Numbered from the stretch's first letter, positions 46,504 to 57,450 are shown. The stretch: DNA of 64,000 bases from Sthenelais limicola (GCA_942159475.1 OW804102.1:22510684-22574683); one strand, 5' to 3'. The notes: a model not told the origin generated them from the sequence alone. Numbers and translations: made by a program.

Positions 46504-46956
46504 TCTCCTTTCGCAAGGTCAAGGCCGAAAATCGATTTTTACGCCATCTACTGTTTCGTGTTGAACTATTATCCCTTGCCGCCACGACAGTTCGTGGATG
46601 CTGCCACGACAATCGACTATAGTCGATTGTCGTGGCAGCATCCACGAACTGTCGTAGACAGTAATGTTGAAGCCACGAACATTCGTGACTATACGCACAC
46701 AGCCACGAATCACTAAAATTATTTGGACTTAGAAAAAAAATCGGCATCCACGAAAAAAAAAAATTCGTGGACAGTGAAATTCGTGGAGGTGCGGGTCAGA
46801 AATTGACGAAAAATGGCTCACGAACTTGCGCACGAAAATTCGTGACTTTTCACGATTATTCGTGGCAAGCAAAACTGCCACGAATTTCATGCCACGATTT
46901 TACATTTTACAGATTTTTAGCCACGAACATTCGTGAGGCCAATTCGTGGGCCGAAA
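46504..46956. promoter_or_regulatory. Right subterminal CACGA/TCGTG array and MADF upstream region
   Basis: About twenty CACGA/TCGTG words in about 400 bp, mostly CCACGAA or ATTCGTGG, many paired as short palindromes such as CACGAAAATTCGTG (46832) and CACGAACATTCGTG (46922). It is denser than the left end. Since it also lies between the element end and the MADF start codon, the same sites could serve transposition and autoregulation; that is inference. Confidence 0.65.
46584..46655. repeat. 72-bp perfect palindrome without spacer
   Basis: The arms of 36 bp are exact reverse complements, centred between 46619 and 46620 (AATCGACTATAGTCGATT at the centre). Checked base by base: pairing fails first at 46583/46656. 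Each arm contains TTCGTGG or CCACGAA and CCACGAC or GTCGTGG, the subterminal motif. It starts 81 bp upstream of the MADF ATG. Confidence 0.97.
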
Positions 46957-46978
46957 TCGTGGCTGTGTGTGTGGGCTT
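46957..46978 (-). repeat. Harbinger right TIR
   Basis: Exact reverse complement of 39331-39352, ending GTGGCTGTGTGTGTGGGCTT, followed by TTA. Confidence 0.93.
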
Positions 46979-46997
46979 TTAGTGTACAAGGCCCTTA

Positions 46998-49106
46998 AGT
47001 TCTAAATCTAAGATGGCCAAAGTTGATATGAATGACAGTTTGGAATGGATTTCCTGATGTACGAATAATTCACATTCTAGTGTGTACCTGTTGGTACTTA
47101 TTTGATAGGATAACAATTTTGTGTCTGACTCAGTACGAGGAAAAAGGTTCTCAATAATTATAGCCTGGTTTTGTCTAGTGTTTCGTATATATGTGGTAAG
47201 CGTAAGGTGCCTAAAGATATTATGGCCTTGCTATGATGTGAAAAGGAATCGTTAGGATATTTATACTGCTACACTGTGTTGTAGGAAGCTACACTCATAA
47301 GGAACTAATCATGTTAGTTAAATCCATGATCTTCCCCCTAGGCATGTTTCAAAGCTCTCTCAATATGCATTCCTACGAATGCTCTGTGCAACAGTAATAA
47401 GGAAAAGAAGAAGGTGACAGAGTGTAGGGGGATAGCGGAGAGAAGTGAAAGATTATAAAGGAGTCTGTTTGTGGTTAGAGAAATCATATACAGATACAGT
47501 AAGTTCAATCATCAATTAATATTTCAGTTTCCCGAGGAATCATTAGTATCTTTCATTTACATACTATACAAACTGTTCTAGAGATGATGTGATAAAATGG
47601 TGACTATATTATCCCATTGTTATCATTGATTAATGTTGAAAGATTACATTTCGATTATCTTATGATCTTGGTGAGTAAATAAAGAGTTTCTTTCGATTTT
47701 ACATGATATGATGACAGTATAAATATAATTCAATGAGGCCGCGAAGATGCAGATCTATGCGGAGTATATGAAGATATGCAAATATATATTGTGATGCCTG
47801 AAGGTACTTTCCCGCCGTTGCGGTCACCTGACATCCCACCTAACACTCACTCCTCAGACAAACTTCGTCCTGACCACACGGTTTTGTTTTTTGTTTTTAT
47901 TATATTTCGGAGCGGGTTTATTCTGCCCCAATCCAAACAGAATTCCTGTATAAACTTCAAGGAAATCAAGCAGCCGACCGAAAAAAGACAATTTCAGTCT
48001 TTTCTCCGATCCAGTTAGTCTTTGTATGTGAGGCTGGCACCCTAGCCTAGCAACGAGTAAACATGGTACCTCAATTCAGCAGTGGAGCCAGAGTATCTTA
48101 ATTCTATAGACACATTTAGACCATAAACTGGCTGACTGAATTTCCGCTCAGCAAAGTCCTTCTTCTGTCATGTGAGATGATATGACGGCAATATGAATTA
48201 TTTGCTATCGATTAGGATTCTTTGTTTTTCTTTTTTATTAGGGATCATTCACCTGCTTGGCAATAACACAAATTCAGATAACAACGACTAAGTCATCATT
48301 ATGAGTAAAACAAATCAAAATCTTGTATTGGCCTACTGTACAGGGAAGGAACAGATAGCCCTGGTGAGAAAATGTGCCTTGAAGAGAAACTATTGACGAT
48401 TGTTCAGCGATCATAACGTCCCAACTTTTCTCATATGATTAACATCAAGCTTTTAATCAATTTCCCAGGCATTTGATACAACTTTTGTCAATTGCAGACC
48501 ACATGTCCTGTAATTGCTTTACAAGGGACCATTGTAATGAGATTTGCCTGAGGTATTGTAGTTAGGGTTTTGATGACTGACAACTGTTCTAACTCTATTT
48601 CGTGGATAATTGACAAGTCAATAGTGGGAGGGGATAGGAACCCAAACCAGACAACTGGCAACATGACAGCTTTGTATGACTCGACTGCAACTGGGCTGCG
48701 GTTTAGGGAGTTTTTAAACTTTGTTTATGATTTTATTTTTCCAGGGATATGATACAAAACAGTGTTGGCCTTTGCTCAACACTACCACATTATAGAGACC
48801 AGGTACAAAGCTAACTGCTGGTCACCCTGCTCCTGGCTACTTTTGTTTTCTGAATAGGTTTAGGAATGAAACGAAATGAAAACAATATTTATGATAGGAT
48901 TTTGGATTTTGGATTTTGGATGACTCGTCGCATATACAATGCTTACTTAATGTTTTGCTTTCTTGAGGATGCCACCTCAATCACAAATCTGTCACTGGTG
49001 TTGATGTTTATATCGTGGTGACATGTGAGGGCATCTAACCCAACAGCCACATACAAGAGAGCAATATGGGACCCCCTGGAAGAACTATGGCTATCATAGA
49101 TGAGGG
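46998..49106. other. No recognisable gene
   Basis: A short GGATTTT x3 repeat at about 48896-48920. Short open frames lack domain-like content. Confidence 0.35.
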
Positions 49107-49321
49107 TACTGTAAACGTATTAATGTTCGCGCAGTATTTATTTTCGCTATTTTCGCACACCCACCTTTGTGCGCGAAAATAAATCCTGCGCGAAAGGTAT
49201 AATTATTGCATAAACAATGTATGAGACTTCCATGCTGCGCGAATTTAAATCCCCGCGAAAAGATGTCATTGTATTTAGTGTGCGAAAATTTATCTGCGCG
49301 AAAATAAATACGTTTACAGTA
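49107..49321. mobile_element. MITE with CTGTAAACGTATT ends and TA target
   Basis: Left end TACTGTAAACGTATTAATGT then TCGCGC. Right end GCGCGAAAATAAATACGTTT then ACAGTA. The two are inverted repeats. If TA is taken as the duplicated target, the TIR is CTGTAAACG..., as for Tc1/mariner-type MITEs. The interior repeats GCGCGAAA/TTTCGC words. 215 bp, non-coding. Confidence 0.85.
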
Positions 49322-50430
49322 TACCCCTTTCCAAAAATACTTGATCTACTATGTACCATGTTGTACTGGACTTAAAGAATATGTACATATACATATATTA
49401 TAAAAGACCAAAAGACGGTGATTCAGAGGTTACTCACATCTCTGACTTGATCTCATGCAGAAATATACATCTATGGCGAATGAACACTCTTCCACCAACA
49501 TGTCAACACAGGGAAGCATGATGAGTACAGCTTTGCCTTAGTTACCAATCCCTTTATAGATATACTCTATACTTGCTGCAATCTTGAAGCAATGTTCTCG
49601 GAGGTGTGCTGGTCTATGATATTCTTCTTTGAACATATTAAGGAAAGGCTAAAAACACAGCTCCTATTTATTGGGCTTGCTGTCTCTGGCTGCCCTCTAT
49701 AGGTTATATCCATATAATATACGGCTAGAGCGATTTCTAGGAAAGGAGGTAGAAAAGAAATGGTAGAAAGAAGGTTTTCTTTGTCCGGAATGTTCTCGGA
49801 ATTTGTTGTATTACAAACCACTTTACTGATCTGTAGAGGTCTGTCCCCCCTCTCTGGATGTCGTCGTCTGTGGTTTGTGAAGGTATTTGGGGTGGAAATG
49901 TGATTTTGAAGCCTTTTTTAAATCGGGATATCCACACTCTATTTATAGCCTAGGAAAGCCCCTGTGAGATACTACGTCATTTCCCACAACCTATGTCCAG
50001 GGGGACCTGGGGGACCTGTAGAAATGGGTCTGGGTAGCTGCTGTTTCAGTCCTTCCTCCTGTTCTTCTCTCTCTCCCTCTTCCCTCCCACTGCCAGCTGT
50101 ATATGTACCAAACTTGATCTAATTTACTATTAATGAATATTTGGGTTGGGAACCCCTGGGAAACCCTAACATATGTTGTGGGCTGTGCACATTCAAGCTC
50201 ATTTACTATGAAACAAAGAAAACATGGTCTCATATGTTCAAATATAATCCTTTGTATGAGAGTCAAAATGGCTGATATTGTAACAATTCATTTCATTGAG
50301 TATGCAGAAATTATGGGAATATTAATAAGAATATCCACAAAGGTTAAACACTGGCCTGGTGGTGACAAGTCATGAGAAAGTGTCATATAAATCAGGTATT
50401 TTTTATTGTATTACTTTAAGAATATGCAAA
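49322..50430. other. No recognisable gene
   Basis: Overlapping short frames on both strands without domain resemblance. Confidence 0.35.
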
Positions 50431-50697
50431 GGAGTGGGAGAGTGAAGAAGAGGGTGTAGGAATAGGAAAGGGGGAGGGGGACGGAAAGAAGAGGGGGGAA
50501 GAGAGGAGCGGGAGGGGGAGGGGAAGCAGAGGATGTAGGGGAAGGGAGAGAAAGCGGGGAGGGGGAGCATGAGGAAGAGGGGAGGGAGAGGGGAGGGGAA
50601 TCAGAGATGGGGTCGGGAGAGAAAAACAGGTATGTAAGTCAGAGAAGAGGGGGAGTGAAAGAGGGAGAGGGGGAAATGTGGGGAGAGAGGGTGACCG
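50431..50697 (+). repeat. Polypurine tract, copy 1 of a local duplication
   Basis: G/A-rich on plus. Ordered phrases GAGGATGTAGGGGAAGGGAG, CATGAGGAAGAGGGGAGGG, TCAGAGATGGGGTCGGGAGA and AAATGTGGGGAGAGAGGGTG then ACCGTCC recur at 50703-50975. Confidence 0.85.
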
Positions 50698-50702
50698 TCC
50701 TA

Positions 50703-50975
50703 CATGCAGAGGAGTGGGAGAGTGAATGAAAATTTAGGTAGGTGCCCTTATGTAACCATAAGGTATAACAGAAGATGGGGGAGAGGAGGGAGAGGATGTA
50801 GGGGAAGGGAGAGAGGGGAGGGAGAGAAAGTGGGGAGGGGGAGTATGAGGGAGAGGGGAGGGGGGGAGGAATCGGAGATGGGGTTGGGAGAGAAATAAAA
50901 GTATGAAAGTCAGAGAAGAGGGGGAGGGAAAAGGGGGAGGGGGAAATGTGGGGAGAGAGGGTGACCGTCCGGAGG
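50703..50975 (+). repeat. Polypurine tract, copy 2
   Basis: Begins GCAGAGGAGTGGGAGAGTGA like copy 1 and ends GTGGGGAGAGAGGGTGACCG then TCC, followed by GGAGGACGGGTACTTTGCTA. Differs by small indels and substitutions. A GA dinucleotide run follows at 51000-51012. Confidence 0.85.
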
Positions 50976-51262
50976 ACGGGTACTTTGCTAGTATTATATA
51001 GAGAGAGAGAGGATCAGTCGTAGAGCAAGTAAAGGAGGAGTACAAATATGTGATCTTGAGTTGTGGTGCACCTGCAGGCGCGATATGGAGATTATTAATC
51101 CATTTAGTCTCTGTCTCATTTAGTCACTGAATATGTATAGTGACCCGGAAAATTCACAAAGTTGCGCTTCTTTTCATGTAAAACTTGTTACAGTGCTTCT
51201 CTATGATGTATTATACTGCTCTCATTGTGTGCATGCCTTATATAAGAAGGTGCATGCACACA

Positions 51263-53047
51263 TAGAAGCAAGTAAGTAGTATACTGAAATGTAGAAATGG
51301 GTAAGTAGTATACTGAAATGTAGAAATGGGTAAGTAGTATACTGAAATGTAGAAATGATTAAGTAGTATACTGAAATGTAGAAGTGAGTAAGTAGTATAC
51401 TGAAATGTAGAAATGGGTAAGTATAGCGAGTAAGTAGTATACTGAAATGTAGAAGCGAGTAAGTAGTATACTGAAATGTAGAAGCGAGTAAGTAGTATAC
51501 TGAAATGTAGAAATGGGTAAGTAGTATACTGAAATGTAGAAGTGAGTAAGTAGTATACTGAAATGTAGAAGCGAGTAAGTAGTATACTGAAATGTAGAAA
51601 TGGGTAAGTAGTATACTGAAATGTAGAAGTGAGTAAGTAGTATACAGAAATGTAGAAGTGAGTAAGTAGTATACTGAAATGTAGAAATGGGTAAGTATAG
51701 CGAGTAAGTAGTATACTGAAATGTAGAAGCGAGTAAGTAGTATACTGAAATGTAGAAATGGGTAAGTAGTATACTGAAATGTAGAAGCGAGTAAGTAGTA
51801 TACTGAAATGTAGAAGTGAGTAAGTAGTATACTGAAATGTAGAAGCGAGTAAGTAGTATACTGAAATGTAGAAGCGGGTAAGTAGTATACTGAAATGTAG
51901 AAGTGAGTAAGTAGTATACTGAAATGTAGAAATGGGTAAGTAGTATACTGAAATGTAGAAGTGGGTAAGTAGTATACTGAAATGTAGAAGCAAGTAAGTA
52001 GTATACTGAAATGTAGAAGTGAGTAAGTAGTATACTGAAATGTAGAAGCGGGTAAGTAGTATACTGAAATGTAGAAGTGAGTAAGTAGTATACTGAAATG
52101 TAGAAGTGGGTAAGTAGTATACTGAAATGTAGAAGTGAGTAAGTAGTATACTGAAATGTAGAAGTGAGTAAGTAGTATACTGAAATGTAGAAATGGGTAA
52201 GTATAGCGAGTAAGTAGTATACTGAAATGTAGAAGCGAGTAAGTAGTATACTGAAATGTAGAAGTGAGTAAGTAGTATACTGAAATGTAGAAGCGAGTAA
52301 GTAGTATACTGAAATGTAGAAGTGAGTAAGTAGTATACTGAAATGTAGAAGCGAGTAAGTAGTATACTGAAATGTAGAAATGGGTAAGTATAGCGAGTAA
52401 GTAGTATACTGAAATGTAGAAGCGAGTAAGTAGTATACTGAAATGTAGAAGTGAGTAAGTAGTATACTGAAATGTAGAAGCGAGTAAGTAGTATACTGAA
52501 ATGTAGAAATGGGTAAGTATAGCGAGTAAGTAGTATACTGAAATGTAGAAGCGAGTAAGTAGTATACTGAAATGTAGAAGCGAGTAAGTAGTATACTGAA
52601 ATGTAGAAGCGAGTAAGTAGTATACTGAAATGTAGAAATGAGTAAGTAGTATACTGAAATGTAGAAGTGAGTAAGTAGTATACTGAAATGTAGAAATGGG
52701 TAAGTAGTATACTGAAATGTAGAAATGGGTAAGTAGTATACTGAAATGTAGAAGTGAGTAAGTAGTATACTGAAATGTAGAAGTGAGTAAGTAGTATACT
52801 AAAATGTAGAAATGGGTAAGTAGTATACTAAAATGTAGAAGTGAGTAAGTAGTATACTGAAATGTAGAAGCGAGTAAGTAGTATACTGAAATGTAGAAGT
52901 GATTAAGTAGTATACTGAAATGTAGAAACTAGTAACTAGTATACTCAAAAGTAGAAGCAAGTAAGTAGTAAGTAGTATACTAAAATATAGAAGTGGGTAA
53001 GTAGTATACTGTAATGTAGAAGTGGGTAAGTAGTATACTGAAATGTC
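51263..53047 (+). repeat. 29-bp minisatellite, about 60 units
   Basis: The unit is GTAAGTAGTATACTGAAATG plus TAGAAGYGA (29 bp), nearly uniform over 1.78 kb. Variation is concentrated in the last bases: AATGG, AGTGA, AGCGA or AGCGG types. Because 29 is not a multiple of 3 and the unit has no stop on minus, a long spurious open frame runs through it. The array decays at 52925-53047. Confidence 0.97.
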
Positions 53048-53669
53048 ACATATTACATTGCTTTACTACTTCACTCCTCATTTGAAATACTCATTTCAAA
53101 TTTCAGATCATCTTAGAATATTATCTTTTAGTGGATACTTCTAAGAAGGTTATTATATAAATATGCCAAGTTGTTCTACGTAATAATCATTTTGTCTACC
53201 TTTTTACATGCAATTTTCTCTGGTTTCCACTCTTCAAATTATCTCTTATATCCTGATCTATTGGCGATCTATATCTTTACACTTGTATCTTCTTCTCATG
53301 AAACATTCATAATGGAACACATTTTAACAGCATCTGTATTTGTTTATATTTATCGCCAAGCTCAGGCAGGCCTAGACAATTATTTGGATGGGTGAAATTA
53401 CATTAAAATGTTTTGGTTATTATCTTAGACATTGACGTGCCCTTTTTGTTGTGATAATGGATCCCATACGATGACCACAATATAGCTGTATCGGCCACGA
53501 TACATGGTTGACGTGCACGATATCGGTATAACTTATCGTACTAGTGGATACCCCACTTAACTCTAACCCTACACCCATGCCTAAGCATATTGTCTTGTAA
53601 TTTGGAATAATGACGGAAAATGTTTTTTTGCAAAGTACTTTAATTGGAGCTGACGTTTGTTTTGGGTTT
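53048..53669. other. No recognisable feature
   Basis: Spacer between the minisatellite and a MITE B fragment. Nothing recognised. Confidence 0.35.
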
Positions 53670-53790
53670 CAAAGAAGTGTTTAATTGGCAGCTCTACACA
53701 TTAACAAAATTTTGTTAAATTGGGCTGAAAAAGTTATAAATTATTTATATAGGCCTATCTGAGTATAATGGACATTGCTTTCATTTCATT
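53670..53790 (+). mobile_element. MITE family B partial copy
   Basis: Has GTTTAATTGGCAGCTCTACA, GTTAAATTGGGCTGAAAAAG and GGCCTATCTGAGTATAATGG then ACATTGC. The distal half is missing. Confidence 0.65.
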
Positions 53791-55512
53791 GTTTATAATG
53801 TAAAAGTTAGCAGTTAAGAGAACTATTACAAAATCGGTAACTTGTAAAGAGATTATGTTTAGGAGGATAGTCGTAATACTTTTAACGCAACGCTTAAAAA
53901 CGTTCATGATGAACAACTGCGTCTTTGTGTCATTATTAGATATGCTGTAGGCCTTCAAATGACTTTTATTTTAAAAAAAATTTGTAGTAAGTTTATTCTC
54001 CACCCACTTTATATGGCTTACTCAGTTAGATATCACTGACAATTGAGCCAGATATTATCTATATACCTCACATAGATACAGAGAGTATGTGTGTGGGAGG
54101 GAGAAGGTCAGAGATAGTAACCGACAGAGAGAGAATAAAAGCGAGGGATAGTAGGAAGGCAGTACAATTCCATTGTATGCAGCAGAATGATGATGAATCC
54201 ACTGTGTCTGTTCCAGCGACCCGGCCCGCCCATATAGACCCAGGCTATTGTTACTGAATAAAACACGTTCACGCTGCCTGCTCATTGTTCCTATATGTGT
54301 AGAGCTGCCAGATATATCCCTATCACTTTTACAACCATCTTAGTCACTCCATTTATCCATTGCCTCCAGCTACTTTCAGTAGGATAAATGTACCTATATG
54401 TCTTTTGCGTTGATGTTATTTGATAAGAACCTATAGAAAGTGTCAGCGATAGCGACAGCGACAGTGATAACAGTTTCTTCACTTCTCTCAGGAAAGGCTG
54501 CATGATGATTTCGTTCCTTAGATAAGATGACTTGTCAAATCTAATATAGAGATTTACTATTAATTATCTTTGCAAAAAAGGAAGTTTTATTTGTATTTGC
54601 GATTCCTTTTCGTCGATGTATTTGATGAAGACATTAAGTAACAGCCGCCAATACCTGGCTTTAGTGCTTTAAGAGTTCAAAAAGAAAAGTAGCTGACGTG
54701 ATCCTGTTATAAATTGATTAAAACCTAATTTGGAATATTAATAATAATGTGGTTAATCACTATTACGTTATTGTGTAATATGATATAGCAATCTGTAAAA
54801 CGTAGTGTCAGTATTAGAATTAATAAAACCGCGATTTTCTATAGATGAGAATTTTTTTTTCATGAAGAAATGTTGGACATATTAGAGAAAGAGTTATATC
54901 TTGTTGTCCCCTACCTGATGAGCCTTGCCCCTTTCACATCCTGATTTTGCCGTTTGGGGGAAGCTTTTACCTTGTCCGTTTATTTCTGAATCATATCTGA
55001 ACAGAATGTGTTCAACACAGAAGATTTCCTCAAACAGTTCTAACAGGCTTCAATAAAATTTTAATAAAATAGCACAAATTAAAATGGCACGTTGAGTCAA
55101 CATTATAAACGTTTCCTTGATAAAGGGCCAATGTCCCCAAAACGTCGGACCCCTCAAAAACACACCTACAACTTATTCCTCCGTCCCTGTCCTTATTCTG
55201 TTCTGGGCTAATCTATTCCTTGAGAATTATAAATATTTCTTTTCTACTAAAGGGAATTGTATATAGATGCACTTAGTCCTAGGTGTAACTTTACACTGAG
55301 GTCATCAAGATATATCATTTTCCCCAATTGTTTACTTTAGGAATCTAACAATCATGGTTCTCTCGAAGGATATAAGTAAATCAAAGAAAGACAATTTTCC
55401 TCCATAGGGAGCACACTTTAATATAATTGTTCAAGACATGGGAGTAGTCCCACATGTAGATAATAGCCAAGTGTCCTGATTGATGAGACGCCTAATAGCA
55501 AAGCCTTTTTGT
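53791..55512. other. No recognisable gene
   Basis: No domain-like frame. A short CAGCGATAGCGACAGCGACA repeat at about 54446, and GATAAAGGGCCAATGTCCCC then AAAACGTCGGACCCC at about 55120. Confidence 0.35.
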
Positions 55513-55575
55513 ACTTAAGGGCCTTGTCCACTAAACCGATTCTCATGCAATGTTGCATTACACTAAATTCTGAAT
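55513..55575 (+). mobile_element. MITE family C partial copy 5
   Basis: Has TTAAGGGCCTTGTCCACTAA then ACCGATTCTCATGCAATG, and ACTAAATTCTGAAT. The left half only; the right end is lost. Confidence 0.7.
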
Positions 55576-55885
55576 CTAAACTATTAGTTTGGAACAGAGG
55601 CATAATAGTTATAGCACTAGGGTTGTTTAGTTACCATGGGATTCAAATATCAGGGACATGTCTCACATACTTACTCAATTAAACATAATGTTGATTAATT
55701 TATAATACTTTCATTTGATCTAAATGTACAGGTCTTGCCAGAAGAGAATCCTATGTAAATAGGCGTTTCAGTTTCTTCCACTTTCTACTAAGAAATAACG
55801 GGAGTGGTGTCTAGGGATCGGGATACCATGCCTACAAGTTTTAACCGACCTCAGGATCTCTCGATCTCTCTCAGACCGCCAGGCC

Positions 55886-55887
55886 TC

Positions 55888-55915
<28 letters not shown>
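55886..55915 (+). repeat. (GA)n microsatellite
   Basis: About 14 GA units after GGCCTC, flanked by CCGACCTCAGG on the left and GGGGTCGG on the right, which could pair weakly. Confidence 0.9.
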
Positions 55916-55918
<3 letters not shown>

Positions 55919-56552
55919 TGGGGTCGGTTGCCACCTGCAATCAGAGCCTTGTACAAAGAATGACCTTGGAGGGAAATCCAACTCCCACTTAATTGTCCAA
56001 ACCTATTTTAATTGTCCTAAACTACTTTTTGCCACGTTTCTTTGCCCAGCTGGTGGAAACCGATGGGTCAGAACCATCGAATTTTAAACATTAAAGATGG
56101 AATATTAAGTCCTATGGACCTTCCATGTTGTCATGCAAATGGTCTTGGCTTCCTTAAATTTATATTGCAGTATAGAGATTTTATATTACAAAGTTATACC
56201 GCGCATATTATACTTAGGCACTCTGCAGTTATCTCATCTATTTAATCGTCGATCGGACAGTTTCATAGCTTGGGGTTACTGTTTTTTTAGTAGATTCCAT
56301 CCATATTTCTGTTACACCATTCTCTGTTATATTGTAGGTTCGAAAAAGACATGTAGCCTACTGGAAGATTTGAACTCCATCAGCTGAACATCTCCTATTT
56401 TTGTTTATTTCTACCTCTTCCAACATTGATAAATATTTAGATGAAACAAAACGAAATGTCTGCTGGAGAGCTGTCTAGGCTTCCTGTCGCAGTAGGCCTG
56501 ACATAGTGGCATCGTGAATGGCCAACCACTTTGAAATTGTATTCCATATTTG

Positions 56553-56640
56553 GGACGAGGGGTGGCCGAGAAGTCTAAAGTGCTAGGCAGGCTTAGTGAG
56601 TAGCATGATATTGGTTCGAATTCCATAATATTTATATCAC
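56553..56640 (+). mobile_element. tRNA-Leu/Ser-like SINE head or tRNA pseudogene
   Basis: Has GTGGCCGAGAAGTCTAAAGT (A box plus D-arm, class II tRNA style) and, about 45 bp later, TTGGTTCGAATTCC (B box). The spacing fits a tRNA-derived Pol III promoter. The 3' strand that should pair with GGGACGA to form the acceptor stem is absent, so it is not a functional tRNA. A SINE head is more likely, but no body or tail was recognised. Confidence 0.55.
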
Positions 56641-56999
56641 AATATCTATGTTTTAATGACGAAATTATATTGATTGGCGGTCCTACAAACCACTGGTGTT
56701 GCGAACATGATAACAAATCACAGTGTAATAAAATGCATGCAACTTGATATGCTAGGGCTACACCAAGGTTTTCGTCCTTACGGCAGATACGGTTCTCTAA
56801 TCCGGCAACATTGGTTTACCATTAGCCGTAAGGTGAAAACCGGATGGGCCGTAATGAAAAATTTCTTGGCGAAGTTACACCTTTTGGCACAATTCCGTTT
56901 GCTATAGAACCCTTTCATATTTTCCTGCAAATCAAGGCTCAAAACCACGCACATTCAAATGCCCTATTCCTGGATATAAATTGCTTCTGAGTATAGACA

Positions 57000-57070
57000 C
57001 CCTTAGGTCTGACTCCCCTCCCACTCTCCCACCCATCCACTCCCCCCTCCCCCCCACACACCACCCTCTG
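57000..57070 (+). repeat. C-rich polypyrimidine stretch
   Basis: CTCCCCTCCCACTCTCCCAC-type sequence ending CCCCCCTCCCCCCCACACAC. Simple sequence; a second CT-rich block lies at 57360-57450. Confidence 0.7.
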
Positions 57071-57450
57071 TCTATCCCTCTGTGTTAGCACATTGTTTTC
57101 CTTGGGAGAACTAACTGTATACGACAGGCATACCATTCACGTGCTGGTCACGTCAGGGAGTCCTTACCTCTCGCTGGTCACTACAGTCCTCAAATTCAAT
57201 TCATTCATTACATCCCATAAAAAGCAATTCTAGATCTACAAAATGCCAGTGTGTTCCTACCCTAGACTAGCCATAATATAACATACAGATATGGACTTTT
57301 CATAGACGTTTATGACAATTTCGCATGGTTTTTACTTTGCATCTCTCATCTCACGTGTGCTATTTTCCTCTCACTCTGTCTCTGTACCTTTCTCTCCTCT
57401 CTCTCCCTCTGCACGGTGCCCTCTGTCTCTCTCCTCCTCCCTCCCTCCCT

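Larger units (their letters stand above)
39331..46978. mobile_element. Complete PIF/Harbinger DNA transposon, 7648 bp
   Basis: The termini are perfect 22-bp inverted repeats beginning AAGCCCACACACACAGCCAC and then GA. They are flanked by TAA (39328-39330) and TTA (46979-46981); PIF/Harbinger elements duplicate a 3-bp TWA target, and the MITE consensus at this point is TTA, so the left copy carries one substitution. Inside are two intact convergent genes, a HARBI1-like nuclease (+) and a MADF/Myb-like protein (-), the two-protein set typical of autonomous Harbinger elements. Both ends have dense CACGA/TCGTG motifs. No stop or frameshift was found in the spliced reading frames, so the copy looks recent and potentially autonomous. 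Activity is not shown by sequence. Confidence 0.93.
39240..46997 (+). mobile_element. MITE family C copy 4, split by the Harbinger element
   Basis: The left part (39240-39330) reads AGAGCCTAGTCCACTGAGCC with TGCAAAAGAGTCCTCTGCGG and CGCACGAGAATCAGC. The right part (46979-46997) reads TTAGTGTACAAGGCCCTTAA. Joined, they restore the family right end AGAATCAGC-TTA-GTGNAC seen intact in copy 3, showing that the MITE was present before Harbinger inserted. Confidence 0.85.

Noticed and set aside
51238..51993. 251-codon open frame on minus
   Set aside because: It is a translation of the 29-bp minisatellite. The unit lacks stops on this strand, so any frame stays open. The repeated FHFSIL/YYLL pattern reflects the DNA repeat.
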